Shown: in pieces, positions 10,407-22,734 of the stretch | Position numbering within the stretch: position 1 is the first letter of the stretch | How the letters are laid out: every line of letters begins with the position of its first letter | From: Macrostomum hystrix | Lineage: Eukaryota; Platyhelminthes; Macrostomidae | Length of the DNA: 64,000 nt | Direction of reading: 5' to 3' | NCBI GenBank assembly: GCA_950097015.1 | Contig: CATNEN010000004.1 | Coordinates: 62,001-126,000 of the forward strand | Translations under genes and position numbers: made by a program | The notes under the pieces: generated by a model | Databases searched by the model: none | What the model saw: the letters and a program-made list of their open reading frames with translations, nothing else | Told to the model about the DNA's origin: nothing

Positions 10407-13134
10407 TCATGAGGGAGCTGGGCTGTGATTGGATGGCGAGGCGCAACCAATAGATGATGCCGGAGTAGACGAGCTTCGACCGTCGCTGGGGTCAGTAGCG
10501 GAGGCAGTAACAGATGACGGGCCGGCGGCAGCGGGGGCAGCCAAGGAGGGCGAAACCGAATCGGATTCCGAGGCCGTCGAGGCAGAGGATGAGGTTGTGA
10601 ACTCAGCGGACGAAGTAACTGAGGCGGTGGTCAAGCTGACGAGCTCGTACCTGAGAGGATCCTTCAGCTGCCGGATCCGAATTAGCAGACGCGGCAACTT
10701 CAAAGGCGGCTGATTAAATCTACTTGTATTTGCTTCTTCATCGCACTCGCCATTTGTTTTTTCTTCTTCGCGATCTCGTTTGGCTGCCGCCGCGGCGGCG
10801 AGCCGGCGCAGCCGCTTATCGGTGTCGCGGAATCTATAGCCTTTGTCCTCGCCGGCAGGCGGCTGCTGCTGGGCGAAGGCGCCGGTGCGGCGACGCTCGC
10901 AGGTTTCGCATTCGCACTCGCAGTTAGACTTGCCGAAGAAGTGGGCCCCATAAAATAGCAGGATCTCGTCGCCTTTGCGAATTGGTCGAATCACCTGCGA
11001 TAAAAATTCGTGATCGAGTGTTTCATCTGCATTGTTGTACTACCTGTGACTGATCAGCAAGCACCGATTCCTCACCTGATAGTGAGCCGAATGGGGTCCA
11101 GTGGGTACAAATCTCACATTGGGCCGGCAGTCGTGATTGATGTAAGCGGCTGGGCCAAGCCACAGCTGTGAGCAGTGCTTGCGAGTTGAGTACATCACTG
11201 AGAAGTCGTTGTGACCAGGCCGCAGGTAGCTGCGCTCTTCGTCCTGCGTCAGTTCAGCGATGCAGCCTGCGAGGACAGGCGGAATTTGGGATCTCTGTAA
11301 CCGATCAACAAATATAGGCAGTCCCTTACGGCCACCAAATCTGCTATCCAGCTATCCAATCAACTATCCAGCTATCCAGCCATCCAATCAGCTATCCAGC
11401 AATCCAGCCATCCAATCAACTATCCAGCAATCCAGCCATCCAATCAACTATCCAGCCATCCAATCAACTATCCAGCTATCCAGCCATCCAATCAGCTATC
11501 CAGCAATCCAGCCATCCAATCAACCAATCAGCTATCCAGCCATCCAATCAACTATCCAGCTATCTAATCAGCTATCCAGCCATCCAATCAGCTATCCAGC
11601 CATCCAATCAACTATCCAGCTATCCAGCTATCTAATCAACTATCCAGCTATCCAGCTATCTAATCAACTATCCAGCTATCTAATCAACTATCCAGCTATC
11701 CAATCAGCTATTCAGCTATCTAATCAGCTATCCAGTTATCTAATCAGCTATCCAGCTATCCAGCCATTAATAAAAAATGAAATTTTAAGAGGCCAATTAT
11801 CAAAAGAAAAAAGTTTGACAATGCACACCAATCAGCATGTCAATCTTCTCATTAGCCTCCCAGTCTCTGGTTGAAACAATTCGAGCCCCGGTGCGATTTT
11901 CATGCGCATAGCGGCGGCACAGTTCAATCCGTACACCGGAGCGCCTGTCGAACAGGTGCAGGTAGCGGTACAGATGCAGGCGAAGGCTGGCGTCCGTGCG
12001 GCGAGCTTCGGTTAGGAACGGCCGGCCGGCCTCAGCTCCGAATTCTGACGGCCGGGCCACGAGGTGAGCATAGGCGGCGGCGTAGTCCTAAGTATAAATT
12101 GGATTTTTAGCTTGTGTTTCTACCGATTGTAGAGTGCTATAGCATCAGTTCTATTAGTTTTTTATCATCTACTGATAGGTGAGATGCAATGATGATGGGA
12201 AACTGATGGGATTAATATGGAAACTGATGGGATTAATATGGAAACTGATGGGATTAATATGGAAACTGATGGGACAAATATGGAAACTGATGGGATTAAT
12301 ATGGAAACTGATGGGACAAATATGGAAACTGATGGGATTAATATGGAAACTGATGGGATTAATATGGAAACTGATGGGATTAATATGGAAACTGATGGGA
12401 CAAATATGGAAACTGATGGGATTAATATGGAAACTGATGGGATTATTATGTAATCTGATGGGATTAATATGGAAACTGATGGGATTAATATGGAATCTGA
12501 TGGGATTAATATGGAAACTGATGGGATTAATATGGAAACTGATGGGATTAATATGGAAACTGATGGGATTAATATGGAAACTGATGGGACAAATATGGAA
12601 ACTCATTGAATCGATATGCAAATTGATAGGATTAATATGGGAAATTATGGGACAAATTTCAAACTGATCGGGATGTGGATAATACTGACAGATAACTGGA
12701 AACTGGGAAATGTTAATTGTGCATTCAAAAGACAGATAAAACAATGTCCAAGCTAGGATTGTTAAAACCCTGATTACCTGATCAATCAGGAAAGCTTCAA
12801 TAGCCGATCTCCAACGCGTAATATGCGACGCAGACGGCTGTCTGAATCGTTCGGCCATTTTGTGACTAACAATGCCCAGCAGCGAGTCCACCACCATGCA
12901 ATTAGCCAGGTCGTCTATGGCACCAAGCTCACGGGCGGACAGGCCACCAGTGTATGGACACGGAGTTGCCACATCTGGTGGACCTAAAGAAGAAGAAGAC
13001 TGCTGCTGCTGCGAGGAAAGCAAAGGCGGCGGCGTGGACACCAGGCGCTGCAGTGAGGCTGGGGAGGAGGGCTGCTGCGATACTGCAGCAGAGGCTGGCT
13101 GGCCAGCTGTGGGGTTGCACTTGGCCTTGCTGGC
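10407..13134 (-). CDS. KMT5B: Suv4-20 histone H4-lysine-20 methyltransferase (5' coding exon not found)
   Basis: Four exons: 12778-13134, 11829-12087, 11076-11266, 10407-10994, giving 464 residues with phases that agree at every junction. Exon 1 encodes a Q/S-rich leader, then the family's N-terminal helical region ([29 protein letters not shown]). Exon 2 has [18 protein letters not shown] and [17 protein letters not shown]. Exon 3 is the SET core: [48 protein letters not shown]. Exon 4 gives [14 protein letters not shown] and the post-SET zinc cluster [16 protein letters not shown]. These are near-identical to KMT5B/KMT5C, which put the second and third methyl groups on H4K20 in heterochromatin. 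After the SET part only a low-complexity S/T/A tail of about 140 residues remains, much shorter than vertebrate KMT5B. A tttcag acceptor precedes 13134, so a small first coding exon lies upstream but was not identified. Two of three introns are repeat arrays. Confidence 0.92.
11335..11768. repeat. CTATCCAG/CATCCAATCA 20-bp minisatellite in Suv4-20 intron
   Basis: Mixed 8-, 10- and 20-bp units (ctatccag, ccatccaatcaactatccag, ctatctaatc). It fills most of the 562-bp intron 11267-11828. Open frames across it are artefacts. Confidence 0.93.
12195..12605. repeat. 21-bp minisatellite in Suv4-20 intron
   Basis: About 20 units of ctgatgggattaatatggaaa, with ggacaaat variants, inside intron 12088-12777. 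The 21-bp period yields seven-residue-repeat open frames on both strands that are not genes. Confidence 0.95.
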
Positions 13135-16100
13135 CTGAAAGGTGTACAGATAAAATTGTTTTTTACTGATAATAATAGCTTGTATAGTGGAGCAAAAAAT
13201 GGCATACAAAGTGAGCATCTAATAAATTTCAACTAGCTACACAAAAAACTATAATTTAATTTTAATAACTTTACCCTGGCATACTAGCAAAAATAATACT
13301 GTCATTACTGCCAGTATTTATAATATTTATAATGATATCCATACTTTATAAAAGTTGAACTTGATTATTTGTTTTATATATAAAGCAAGTTTTGGATTTT
13401 GCCATGCAAAGGGGGGTCAATGGCAGGGCAGTTTATACATTTGTCTCTCGTACCAAGGTCCTAAGCTGTATTTTGCAGCAAGGCTACATTCATTTAAGGA
13501 GCAACTGCTGAGAAAAAGCTGAAAAAGGTAGGGGCCTAATTAAGTTGGTCATATTTGGGAACTCTCCTAATATAACTATCACCATTAGGCCAGATATATA
13601 GCTAGCCTAGTCAAAACTAGATATCATTGGCCTTGGCCAACATTTTTTTCTTTGTGAATATGCCTAGCATATATATCTACACAAAACTATATTTTTTTGA
13701 AATATTGCTTATCAACAACAACAAAATACACTAGCAGGATAGAAAAAATGCTGTCATAGGGCACACTTCAGAGCCTGACCACAAACTAAGGCTGCACTGC
13801 TTGCATTAACCAGCAATAGCAGTCAGTTGACAAAATGTGAATTTGCATTTCATTGACTACTAATGCTTAGCAACACTTAGATTATAGCATTATGATATTA
13901 TATTTACATACCCAGCTATAGCCATAGCCACGACAGCTAGGCATGGGTTCTAGTTCTACTGAAGCAAACTAGCAATGCAATGCCAATAGATGCATATTAT
14001 TATTAATATTTGTGACTTGAAGCTGTTTAGTGACAGTCAAATTGGAAAAAGGAACACAGAGAGAACCAATTCTAAGAATTATGTTTTGCAATTAGAATAC
14101 AATCATAAAAAATCAAATGTAATATACATATTTCCAGTGTTAAGAAAAAGCCTAGGCCTAGTAAAATGTATTCAGCAATTTATTAATGCGAAAATAGTTT
14201 AACAAGGAAATATAGCGATATTTCATTAAACACAAGATAAGCCTTACTAATGGCCTTACATATGTTAAGGCTAGGCCTATTTGCTTTAAATTGCTTTAAA
14301 TTTGCTTTAAATTTGCTTTGCTTTAAAGGCTATTGACTAAATTCGTTTTTGGCATAACATAGGACAAAAATTTGTTTGTTTTACCATTTTTGTGTAATTA
14401 AAAGCGAACTGTATAATATATTATTATGGCTATATTGGTTTAACAGATGAATAATTTGCGGTCATAGTGAGATATCACAGGACAGCAGTAATTTACTACT
14501 CTGAGTTAAGCAGCAGCAGCCGGCAGTGAATCTGGTCATGGTCATGGTCAACCACGAAATGAAAGAGAAAATCTAACTCGCGCACGAGTTGAATTCTCGC
14601 TTTAGTTTCTAAGAAACTAGTAAATAAAAACGATTTGCTTTAAGTCCATCGATATGAAAATTTGTTTCGAAAGAAGCAGCTTTGAAAAGGCAAATTCTTA
14701 AAAAATTAACTTTACCTAGGCTCGCAAGTTGAAATGAACATTAAATTCATCAAAACTACCAGAGGCAAAAACGGAAACGCGAATGGTGCATTGAGGAAAA
14801 GTATTGTTGAAAATATAGTTTCTTGACTCTGCTTCTGCGCAAACGGAGTTTCCCGGTTTCGCCTAAATCATCCAAAGTAACTTTTCGGCGCCCTCCATTG
14901 AGCTCCAACAGCCAGATCCAACCCAAGAAGCTCGATGAGTGGCCCCCTCCTGTCAGTTTTTACTCGCGAATGGGCAGAATTTTTCTTCTTTTCTTTTCTT
15001 CAGAATTTTCGCAACCCTGCAACTACTATCTGCAGTCGCCGAGCATGGCATGCGCTGTCAGACAATATTGAGCGTTTCTAAGCTAGGCTGTCGGCACAGC
15101 TTGGCCAGCCAAATTAACCTACGGCGTCCGGAGCTTCTACCAGAGCTTCTACCAAACTCTCGACACCTTGGGGGACCACGATCTCACAGGCATAATACAG
15201 CTATGCCGGAGAGGGGCAGGAATTTTTAAGGGTCAGGAATAGCCCGAACTCGCGCCTTTAGCACTGTATCCAGGGGGGCGAGGCTGTTGTCCGGGTGGCT
15301 TCGGCTTGGCCACACCGGATTTCCGACGCTTGAATCAGAAAGCAGATCGGAAAGGGTCACGGTGAGGGCATTTGAACACGGCCTTCCGTTATGGCTAACT
15401 AATACGCGCGCGCGACTGTCACAGTATATAACCTTTCCTATTTCAATAAAGCATTTGGTGCCTTATGTTTAATTATATTATTCTAATTAATAATTTATTA
15501 GTAAATTGTTCAATTTTAAGTTCACGCGTTAGCGTGTCTATACCCCTGCGCCGCAGGGTATAGATGTACATACTCATCCTACAAAGCATGATTCTTCCGT
15601 TAAATACGAGTAGAAACAATTACTAAAAAGTATTATATGCAAGTTGAATATGTTTAATTCTTTGCTATTCAAATTACAAAGGGCTAATATATACATTTTA
15701 TACAGTTCAGTGTATATACATTATATAGACCTTATTAGCTCGCATTAATAAAATCAACACATGGTTTACACTTGTACGATAGTACACGAACTGTCGAGCG
15801 TACACAGCTGCAATTACATACCAGGATTACCATACCGTACACTTGGCATCACAACACACAAAGCAGGTAAAATATATTTGAGAACAAATAAAATCTAGCA
15901 CCGCAAAAGGGTAGGCGCAATTTCTAATTTAATTTTTTTCCATTTCAGATGTCTGCGAAAAAAATTGCAACACAAGTACGCTTGTATTGTAAACAATTTA
16001 CGAGCAATAGAAACACAAAAAGACAGGTAGTTATTTAAACAAGACACAGTACATGAACAAAACACAGTACATGTAAATATAAGCACTCTGTACGACAGAA

Positions 16101-16308
16101 AAGGTATTTCTGGTTCAATTAATATTTTTTCCCAAACCTTCTATTTTTTTAGAGTCTGAGTTTAAGTTCGAACTAGAGCCTATACACGTTCTGGTTCCGT
16201 GTCGATCAAAGCATGAGCAAATTGAAGCCTTAAATCACTCAGACAATTATTCTTGAGTACAATCTTTGTATCCTCGTATCGGTCATTCGGTGACCAAAGC
16301 CTAGCAGT
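13135..16308. other. 3-kb stretch without a recognised gene
   Basis: AT-rich in 13.2-14.8 kb. A more GC-rich island at about 15070-15440 ends in aataaagcatttggtgcc and could be a solo LTR or an untranslated exon, but I see no terminal TG..CA pair or target duplication I trust. A SINE fragment lies at 13411-13497. The first Suv4-20 exon may be somewhere here. Confidence 0.4.
13411..13497 (+). mobile_element. Decayed head of SINE family B
   Basis: The sequence aligns by eye with the tRNA-like head of the intact SINE at 43983-44390: ggtcaatggcagggc, tttgtctctcgtaccaaggt and ggctacattcattt match its counterparts at most positions. The B-box is destroyed. Confidence 0.6.
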
Positions 16309-19300
16309 TCACTGAAAGCTGACACTCTTCTTCCTACTGTCGGCCGCCACTCGCTTTCGGTTGCTATCAAAGTTCAGCGTCACCTGCATCTCTCCACCAT
16401 TGGTCACGGCGGTCACTGGCCCTGGCGAGTCTGGCGCCCTCTCAGTCCTCACTGCCGGCTTGGTGCTCCGCTTGCTGACCCTTGGCTGAACCAGCAGGCA
16501 GGACAGAATGTCCGCATGACAGGCGCGGCAGGTCTTGGCCTCCGATTCCTGCGCCTCCTTGGGCGAGAGCCATTCGCCCCAGAAGGTCATCTCGCCGCAC
16601 TCGGGACACTTCACCTCGCGGCGAAACCAGGCAGCTGTGAGAGTAGTTTTTAGGCAAATCTTTAATTGACTTCTTTTGCTGGATTGGAAAAGCTTGCATT
16701 CAATTTGTATATAAACGATATATACTCTTTATGTAAGTGAAGGCATTAGTGTTCTAACAAACTTACCTGGGTATTGTTTCAGCAATTTTTCAGCTTCTAG
16801 TAGTGCCGGGAGAAGACACTTCCACACGCGAGCCAACTGAGTCTTCAACGCGACAACCTCCTCGCTCTCTTCAACTGGCTCCTCCGTCGGGATTCTCTCC
16901 TCGCGCACATAGCTGAACGTCTCTTCCGACACGAGACCACAGGAGAGCATCACAAGGTAGGAGTTGTCTTCGGGGTTCTCTTTAGTCACCCGAAGCCACA
17001 CGCTGCTGTCTTCGGTGTCAAACGCGAGAACCCCGTTACGCCAGTGGTACTGATAGCGCAGCCTCTCCGTGTGCAGACAGACCGTGAGTCGCTCGTGAAA
17101 CATGTGCGGTGTAAAGCGTGTGAATCGAAATCCTGCGCAAACGCGCAGCTCAGCGCGCTGCCAATGATCCAGGGCCACTTTTGGTTCTGGAGACTTGACC
17201 AGGGTGGGCACCAGCAGGCCGATCTTAGACGTGTCCGTGATTAATGCGCCATCTTCGGCTCGTTCAAGATCAAAGTTGAGCTCTCGCTGATGCGGAAGAT
17301 CACTGTCTGTGTGCTCTTTTGGACCACCAATACGATAGCACCACTGCAGGCAGTCGCACAAGTAGTTAATTAAGGTAAACCGCCGCTTTCCAGTACCGAA
17401 GAGCGTTTTAAGAAGGCTGTGCGGCACGATTCCGTGAACCGTGCAGAGTTCCACCGCCTTTGTAAACTCGTCGGCGGAGAAGGCCCTAACAAATCGTTCT
17501 CTGACCTCTTCTTTGTCACTGGGGTCCATTAGAAAGTCATACAGGTTGTGACGGAACACCATGCTGGTGAGCTCAAACAATGCGCTTGGCCGCAGCACCA
17601 CGGTTTCTTTGAACGATGGCTCTCGTTCGTGGTAGATTGCGCGGCCGTTGTCGTGAAGGTACTGGCAAATCTGAGATGTCAGATGCCGTAGACCAAACTG
17701 CTTGTGAACAATGTTCGCCAATTCGTTGAAGCTGATTATGTTTTGATTCTGGCCGAAGTCGTCGAAGTAGTTGTCAGCGTCGCCCCAGAGAGCTGGGATG
17801 ACGCGCATCACTGACGGAAAGGTCTTCGTCTGGGTTGCCAGCTCTACAAGCACTGCTTCAAGGCGTTCAAAACCTAGCATCTGCGCACTGCTCGTGATGA
17901 GTGCCTCCGGGTGGAACAAAGGCTTGAAATTCTTCAGACTTAGATATTGCTTGTACTGCTCATTGAAGGCAGCGGAGATCTGATCAAGGCGCTCAATGCA
18001 GCCAATCTCATGATCGATGCTGGCAAGGTAGTTCTTAATGTACTCCTCGGTGTCATGCTGGGCAAGTTCTAGAACTTTCTCGGGCTTGACCGACTTGTCG
18101 CACAAGTCCGCTTTGGTGCCGATGAGGATAAAGACTGCGCGGTTATTGCGCAGGATTAGCGTGTCAATCCATTGGCCAATCAGCTGCTGAAACTTCTCTG
18201 TGCTGTACTCGGTCAGGTCGAACAAAATCAGAGCCAGCGAGGGAACGTGCAAGAATGGGAAGATGTACGGCATATATTCAAGATTTCCGGAGCAGTCCCA
18301 GATCGACAGGCTCAGAGGCCTTGGATCGGCCAGGTCGTCAGACGTATCGATTTGATAGTCGTAGATGTCTAGGCAGACTGTCTCCTCATCTTCCGTGCAC
18401 AAGCGTGACTGCTGGTCAAGGAAGGTCTGCACAAGACTGGACTTGCCGCAGCCACGTGAGCCCAGCAGAAAAACTTTAATGCCTTGGTAGATCTTGCTGT
18501 CAACCTTAGTCTCGTAGTAGTAATGCAACATGGCCTTCAAGCCACTCTCGCACACATCCCTGGGAGGACTGTTCAGTGGGTTGCCCTGCATGCTGAGCTG
18601 TTTGCTTGTTCTCCAGTCCAGCTTCTTAAATGCGGAGTTGGCAATCACCCTGATGGAGTTCGACGTCAAGTCAAGGTTTTCGGAAATCATAAAGACGTTT
18701 TCGGGGAATCTGGTCAGCTTATTGAAGGATATGTCGACTGACTCAATGAGCCGCTTGTTTTTGGTCTTCAGTGACACAGTTGGAATCTTGGCGACTTCAT
18801 TATTGCTCACTTGAAGACCGTCCAATTTTGGCAGCAGGAAGAGGTCAGGAATTAGGAACGTCAGGCGATTGTGTGACAGGTCGAGCTCCCTGAGGTTAAT
18901 CAGCCTCTTAACATCCACAGTGACGGAAGCGATGTTGTTGTGGCTAAGGTTTAAACACTCGAGCTTCTTCAGCGCATAGAAGTCTCGCGGTATCTCCTCG
19001 ATACAGTTGCCTTGCAGGCTGAGAACCTGCAGTTTGCTCAGCCTTTCCAGATACTTCAGGCTGGCAATCTGATTGTTGTCCGCCAGAAGGGTGTTGAGCT
19101 GGAAGAGATAGGACCAGCTAGATGGGATGGCCGTCAGATGATTGTTGCGCACACTCAAGCTGGCGAGTGACACTAAATCCTTGAAGCAGGTAGGGAAGCC
19201 CTCAGTCGTCAGGCCATTGTCGTCCAAGATTAGCGTCTCAATGTTCAGCAGTCGCTCGGCCAACTCTTGCGGGAAGGCGAATAGTCCTGTGCCGCTCAGT

Positions 19301-19608
19301 TCAAGTGTGCGCAGCGTATCAGCAATGCTGTGCACGTAGTCCAGGTTCTGATAGTACATGCTGTTCAGACGGGCACTCTTCGGTCGCTCCTTGCGTCCGG
19401 ATGGCAGCCGCTCCGGTCGATAATGCCGGTCGCCGCTGACTTGAATCTCGGCCAGGCCGGCCAGGCCCCATGGCGATTCGGCCACCGGCCTGCTGCAGTA
19501 GTTCGCGGCCTCCACTGAGAGCGGCGTCCGGTACAGCCGGCTGGCGTCCTCCTCCTCCTGGATGCGGACCTCCTTCCTAGTCCGGCCTCCGGGCCTTCGC
19601 CTGCTCAT
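16309..19608 (-). CDS. MFHAS1: LRR-Roc-COR (ROCO) protein of MFHAS1 type
   Basis: Two exons: 16767-19608 and 16309-16634, joined in phase 1, giving 1055 residues (human MFHAS1 is of similar length). Residues about 95-350 are leucine-rich repeats (LxxLxLxxNxL pattern, about ten). A Ras-like Roc GTPase follows: P-loop GSRGCGKS at about 383-390, DCSG at 438-441 (G3) and TKAD at 498-501 (G4). Residues about 530-830 resemble the COR dimerisation region (FPSVMRVIPALWGD; LHDNGRAIYHERE). The C-terminal part (FTPHMFHERLTVCLHTERL; GVLAFDTEDSSVWLRVT) corresponds to the beta-rich tail of MFHAS1. Exon 2 adds CPECGEMTFW and CRACH, a likely zinc site. No kinase domain is present, so this is not LRRK. MFHAS1 is reported to modulate Toll-like-receptor and inflammatory signalling; that role here is inference. 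Head-to-head with a death-domain gene 2.2 kb away. Confidence 0.85.
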
Positions 19609-20476
19609 GACCGCCTTGAATTAGCTGAGCTCTCTAGATCCCTGGCGCCACCAACTTGAGTCTACAAATGGCTGAATGCTTTACCAGCAAAAAACTGTCC
19701 TGCGGTAGACACCAAGCTGCACGCCTCTCTCGATTGCTCAGATTTTCAGTCTTATTAAACGCGCCCTAGACCCTCCCCGTCGCCGAAACCCTATAGTAGC
19801 CTGGCAACACCAAAAGAAAAAATGCACCGTACACCCTCCGCCCCACCGACCTGCCCGGCCTAAATAGAAAGGCTTCACTCGTCTCTCTCTCTCTCTATCG
19901 CCCGTCTCCAAATCTTTATTTTCTGTTCCAGGCGCGCTCACACTTACAGGCGAGTGCACTAAACCATTGGGCCACAAAAGAATACTTGACCGTCCTCATT
20001 GCGCTTGAGCGACGAAAAAATCTGAGGGACGGAGACACTGGGGGCCGCAGCTAACCCTTCACACAATGCTCTGATTCTGTCCATTTCACAGGCTGTGCGC
20101 GCTTGTGACTTTTCGCTGACCATCTACAGACTGACGGGATAATAAAATGTGCCATGGGCTTTGAAGATGCTTCACCGTAGTTTAGTTACCTCCACAATAA
20201 GTTGCTAGACTGAGTGTAAGAACTCAGTGAGAGCCTGAATGCATTCTACACTCTCATTAGACGTCTTTGAGTTACATTTTCACATTTTCTCGCAGCTCTC
20301 ACTAAATTTTTCTTCTGAAAAAGTGACACTTAACAAACTGCGCCCCGTCTCTCTTACTTTAGAGCGGTACCCGCTTCGAGTCTTTTAGCAACGGTCAGAT
20401 TTTTGTTATAATGATTCAAATAGCTCTTAAAGATTTTAACAGCAGGAGCTACCAAGCCCCTGAAAAACTATTTGAC
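19609..20476. other. Upstream region of the ROCO gene
   Basis: No coding sequence recognised. It presumably holds the 5' UTR and promoter of the minus-strand ROCO gene. A (tc)n pyrimidine tract lies at about 19877-19900. Confidence 0.4.
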
Positions 20477-20953
20477 ACAGCGTTGGGTGGTTGGTTGATT
20501 GGTTGACAGACTAGGCGATGTTGTTCTGTGATTGAGCTGCGCCTAATATTTAGGCTTTAAAGTGAAAATATCGAAGAAATTCGCGTCAGGGTGTCCATAG
20601 TGGCTTAGTTCCACCTGTTGTAGCCCTTGAAGGTCAAGCAGTCCGTCTAGATAAAGGTAGGGGACCACCGAAGACGGAGATGATGCAGGCACATTCGGGT
20701 GACATGCTGATCAATTTTGAAGGCCTGGCAAGGCCGCACTGAGGCGCAGTGCCAGTTCGTGTATCCGGGTGAATGAAATACACTAGCGCTTATGGGAAAA
20801 ATCCGACCTTCGGCCTGAACCATTGAATATCTTGACGGTCTGAAGAGCTGGCGACTTGATTCTTGTTTCAGAAGATTAGCAACAAAAAGTTGGTCTTGTG
20901 TTCTTGAGTTTCGTGTGCTTGCGTTGCTCCATTCGGGTGCAGCACAAAAAGTG
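20477..20953. repeat. 475-bp dispersed repeat, copy 1
   Basis: From acagcgttgggtggt to gggtgcagcacaaaaa this stretch matches 54309-54782 along its whole length with high identity by eye, for example tgattgagctgcgcctaata, cgtctagataaaggtagg and tacactagcgcttatgggaa. The minus-strand frame is open in both copies, but that may be chance. No terminal inverted repeats or tRNA promoter are visible. Confidence 0.85.
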
Positions 20954-21021
20954 TCAGGGGACCCCCCTTTGGTAGTTCTAGTGTTAACAACAAATTTCTC
21001 CAACCGTAATTTCTATAGGCA

Positions 21022-21245
21022 AAGCCTGTGTGCAACTACTCAGTCCGTGGACTGGAGAGGCCATCGCAGCCACCCGAATTTCTACTTCAGGTGATTCTGG
21101 TACCCATTTTACAGCTATTGGTGAACAGACGCACTAGGGAATTAAGTGCCTTGCTCAAGGACATAAACTCTTGGGCTGAGATTCGAACTCCAGACCTTTC
21201 AGTCAGAAGTCCGAAGCTCCCAGCTTGAAGCCAGAAGCCAGACCA
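21022..21245 (-). mobile_element. SINE with shared central domain (divergent family A relative)
   Basis: Reading on the minus strand: a tRNA-like head with a degraded B-box (gattcgaactccagacc on the plus strand), then the block ggtacccatttt..agct..ggtgaac and aagtgccttgctcaaggaca, then cagtccgtggactg. The last two blocks recur in family A SINEs at 32890-33225 and 53779-54095. From memory this central block resembles the Nin-DC domain of metazoan SINEs. Confidence 0.65.
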
Positions 21246-21820
21246 ATCACATAACAGACTAATAACAGTAATGCGTGGTTGATTTCGCAGCCTTGATCTG
21301 GGAGATAATTTTTGGGATTCGCGTTAGCATTAAAAACTATAAGATATAACTTGGGTGTGGCCAATACTGCCCCCTATTGGACTGAATAGTGCATCATGGG
21401 CACACCCTGGCTATATGTTCCGGACCTTCACAACAGCTCAAATTTCATATGAGCTTCTTGCTTACCAACAATTGACTAGCGTACAGTAATTCATTTCTTC
21501 TCATTTTAATACCCACGCATTTTCATGGTTTGGTCATACTGCTTCTATCTCACACCAAATCCTCCTATTAGACTAGCCACAAACATAGTTGCTTTCACTG
21601 TACACAGATGTCTGGCAAAGGAAGGCGCACACTGACTGTGCGTACAAATGTACACTCAAGGACAGAGAGGAAAGACATGCTATTTAGGGGCAGAAGCAGA
21701 AGCGCTGTAAATGCATAGGTTAAGCACAATTGCACATGGGCTTCACTGCGGCGATTGCAGCTAGAAAAACTGCAAACGGTTGGGTCGCTCTTCAGTAAAG
21801 CTTGGAAGGTTCCCTGAGCC
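21246..21820. other. Upstream region of the death-domain gene
   Basis: No coding exon seen; probably promoter and 5' UTR of the gene starting at 21821. Confidence 0.4.
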
Positions 21821-22645
21821 ATGGAGCCGCATCGGGTGCTGGAGCAACACGCCAGCCTGCCAGTCTGGTGCCTGAGCCGAGCCAATCTCCGCCTGGCTGA
21901 TACGCAGCTGCGCCCGCTGGTCGAGTATGCTGGCACAGTCAGCTGCGACAGCCGGCACTACACCAGCGATCTGCTTGGCCTATTCGAACTGCTCAATGTG
22001 CGCTACATGCGCGAGGAAGCCGAATGCTGCGAGACGATCCGGCTCAGTCTGAGCTGGCTGCTCAGAGCCTGGCTCCGGGCCAGCCCCAAGGAGGCCACCC
22101 TGGGCAACCTGTTCAGCTGTCTGCAACAGCTGGGTCGACCCGACATACTTCAGCGACTGGAAACGCGTATATTTGTCGAGTACTATCACGTGTACATCGG
22201 CTATGACAGGGTCGACGCTGCGAAGGCCAGGAGCCTGATGGACAAGCTGGTTCAGCTGGAGCCCAGCTGGCTTCTGCTGGACTGTCAGCTGGTGTCAGCC
22301 ACGGAATTCCCGCCAACAGCCGTGCTACAGAGATGCTTCAGCAGTATCCTGCTCGTGTCGCAAGCTTACCTGACTGGCAACTCCAGAGCAGCCAATCACG
22401 ATTATATGCGCCTACTGGTCCAGGAGAAGTGCAGAAATTATCCGGCATTCTTCATCACAACGGACTCCACCGCGGCTAGAAATTTGCCAAACGGAATGCG
22501 CCTGTTCCCAATCCTGTCCTGGGGTTTGCTGTCTGTAACCCCAAGGTTCCTAGATCAGGTGCGCCAATGCGTTAAGCATAGAGCCAGGGAGGTTGGTCAG
22601 GGCCATGCGATGCAAGCCGACCCGGTACAGATGGACCAAGATTAA
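21821..22645 (+). CDS. Death-domain-like protein, otherwise unrecognised
   Basis: A 274-residue single open exon beginning in a good Kozak-like context (gagccATGg). GC-rich codon use contrasts with the AT-rich flanks, supporting real coding. Residues about 48-115 have the hydrophobic pattern of a death-fold domain: SDLLGLFELLNV, then LSLSWLLRAWLR, then the typical EATLGNLFSCLQQLGRPDIL, which mirrors helices 4-6 of FADD-class death domains. Residues 120-250 are of mixed composition with no family I recognise, although the conserved-looking FFITTDS and NGMRLFPILSWG suggest a second folded part. No caspase, NACHT or TIR motif is visible. The nearest gene upstream is the MFHAS1-like ROCO gene in the opposite orientation. 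Death-domain adaptors act in apoptosis or innate-immune signalling; that function is inferred from the fold only. Confidence 0.65.
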   Translation: MEPHRVLEQHASLPVWCLSRANLRLADTQLRPLVEYAGTVSCDSRHYTSDLLGLFELLNVRYMREEAECCETIRLSLSWLLRAWLRASPKEATLGNLFSCLQQLGRPDILQRLETRIFVEYYHVYIGYDRVDAAKARSLMDKLVQLEPSWLLLDCQLVSATEFPPTAVLQRCFSSILLVSQAYLTGNSRAANHDYMRLLVQEKCRNYPAFFITTDSTAARNLPNGMRLFPILSWGLLSVTPRFLDQVRQCVKHRAREVGQGHAMQADPVQMDQD

Positions 22646-22734
22646 TGCCGCCTGCTCAGCCTGACATTTCATTCTCACAGATTCTTCTTCATTGACATGA
22701 TCCCTCAGATTCTCTCCCCCCAGATTCATTCTCC

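Noticed and set aside
12179-12667. 162-codon frame with LMGLIWK repeats, resembling a membrane protein
   Set aside because: It is the 21-bp array within an intron of Suv4-20.
16729-19608. Antisense plus-strand frames under the ROCO gene
   Set aside because: They are shadows of a well-supported minus-strand coding exon.
20647-21003. 118-codon minus-strand gene
   Set aside because: It lies in the dispersed repeat shared with 54.3 kb; without a domain or expression evidence, repeat is the safer call.
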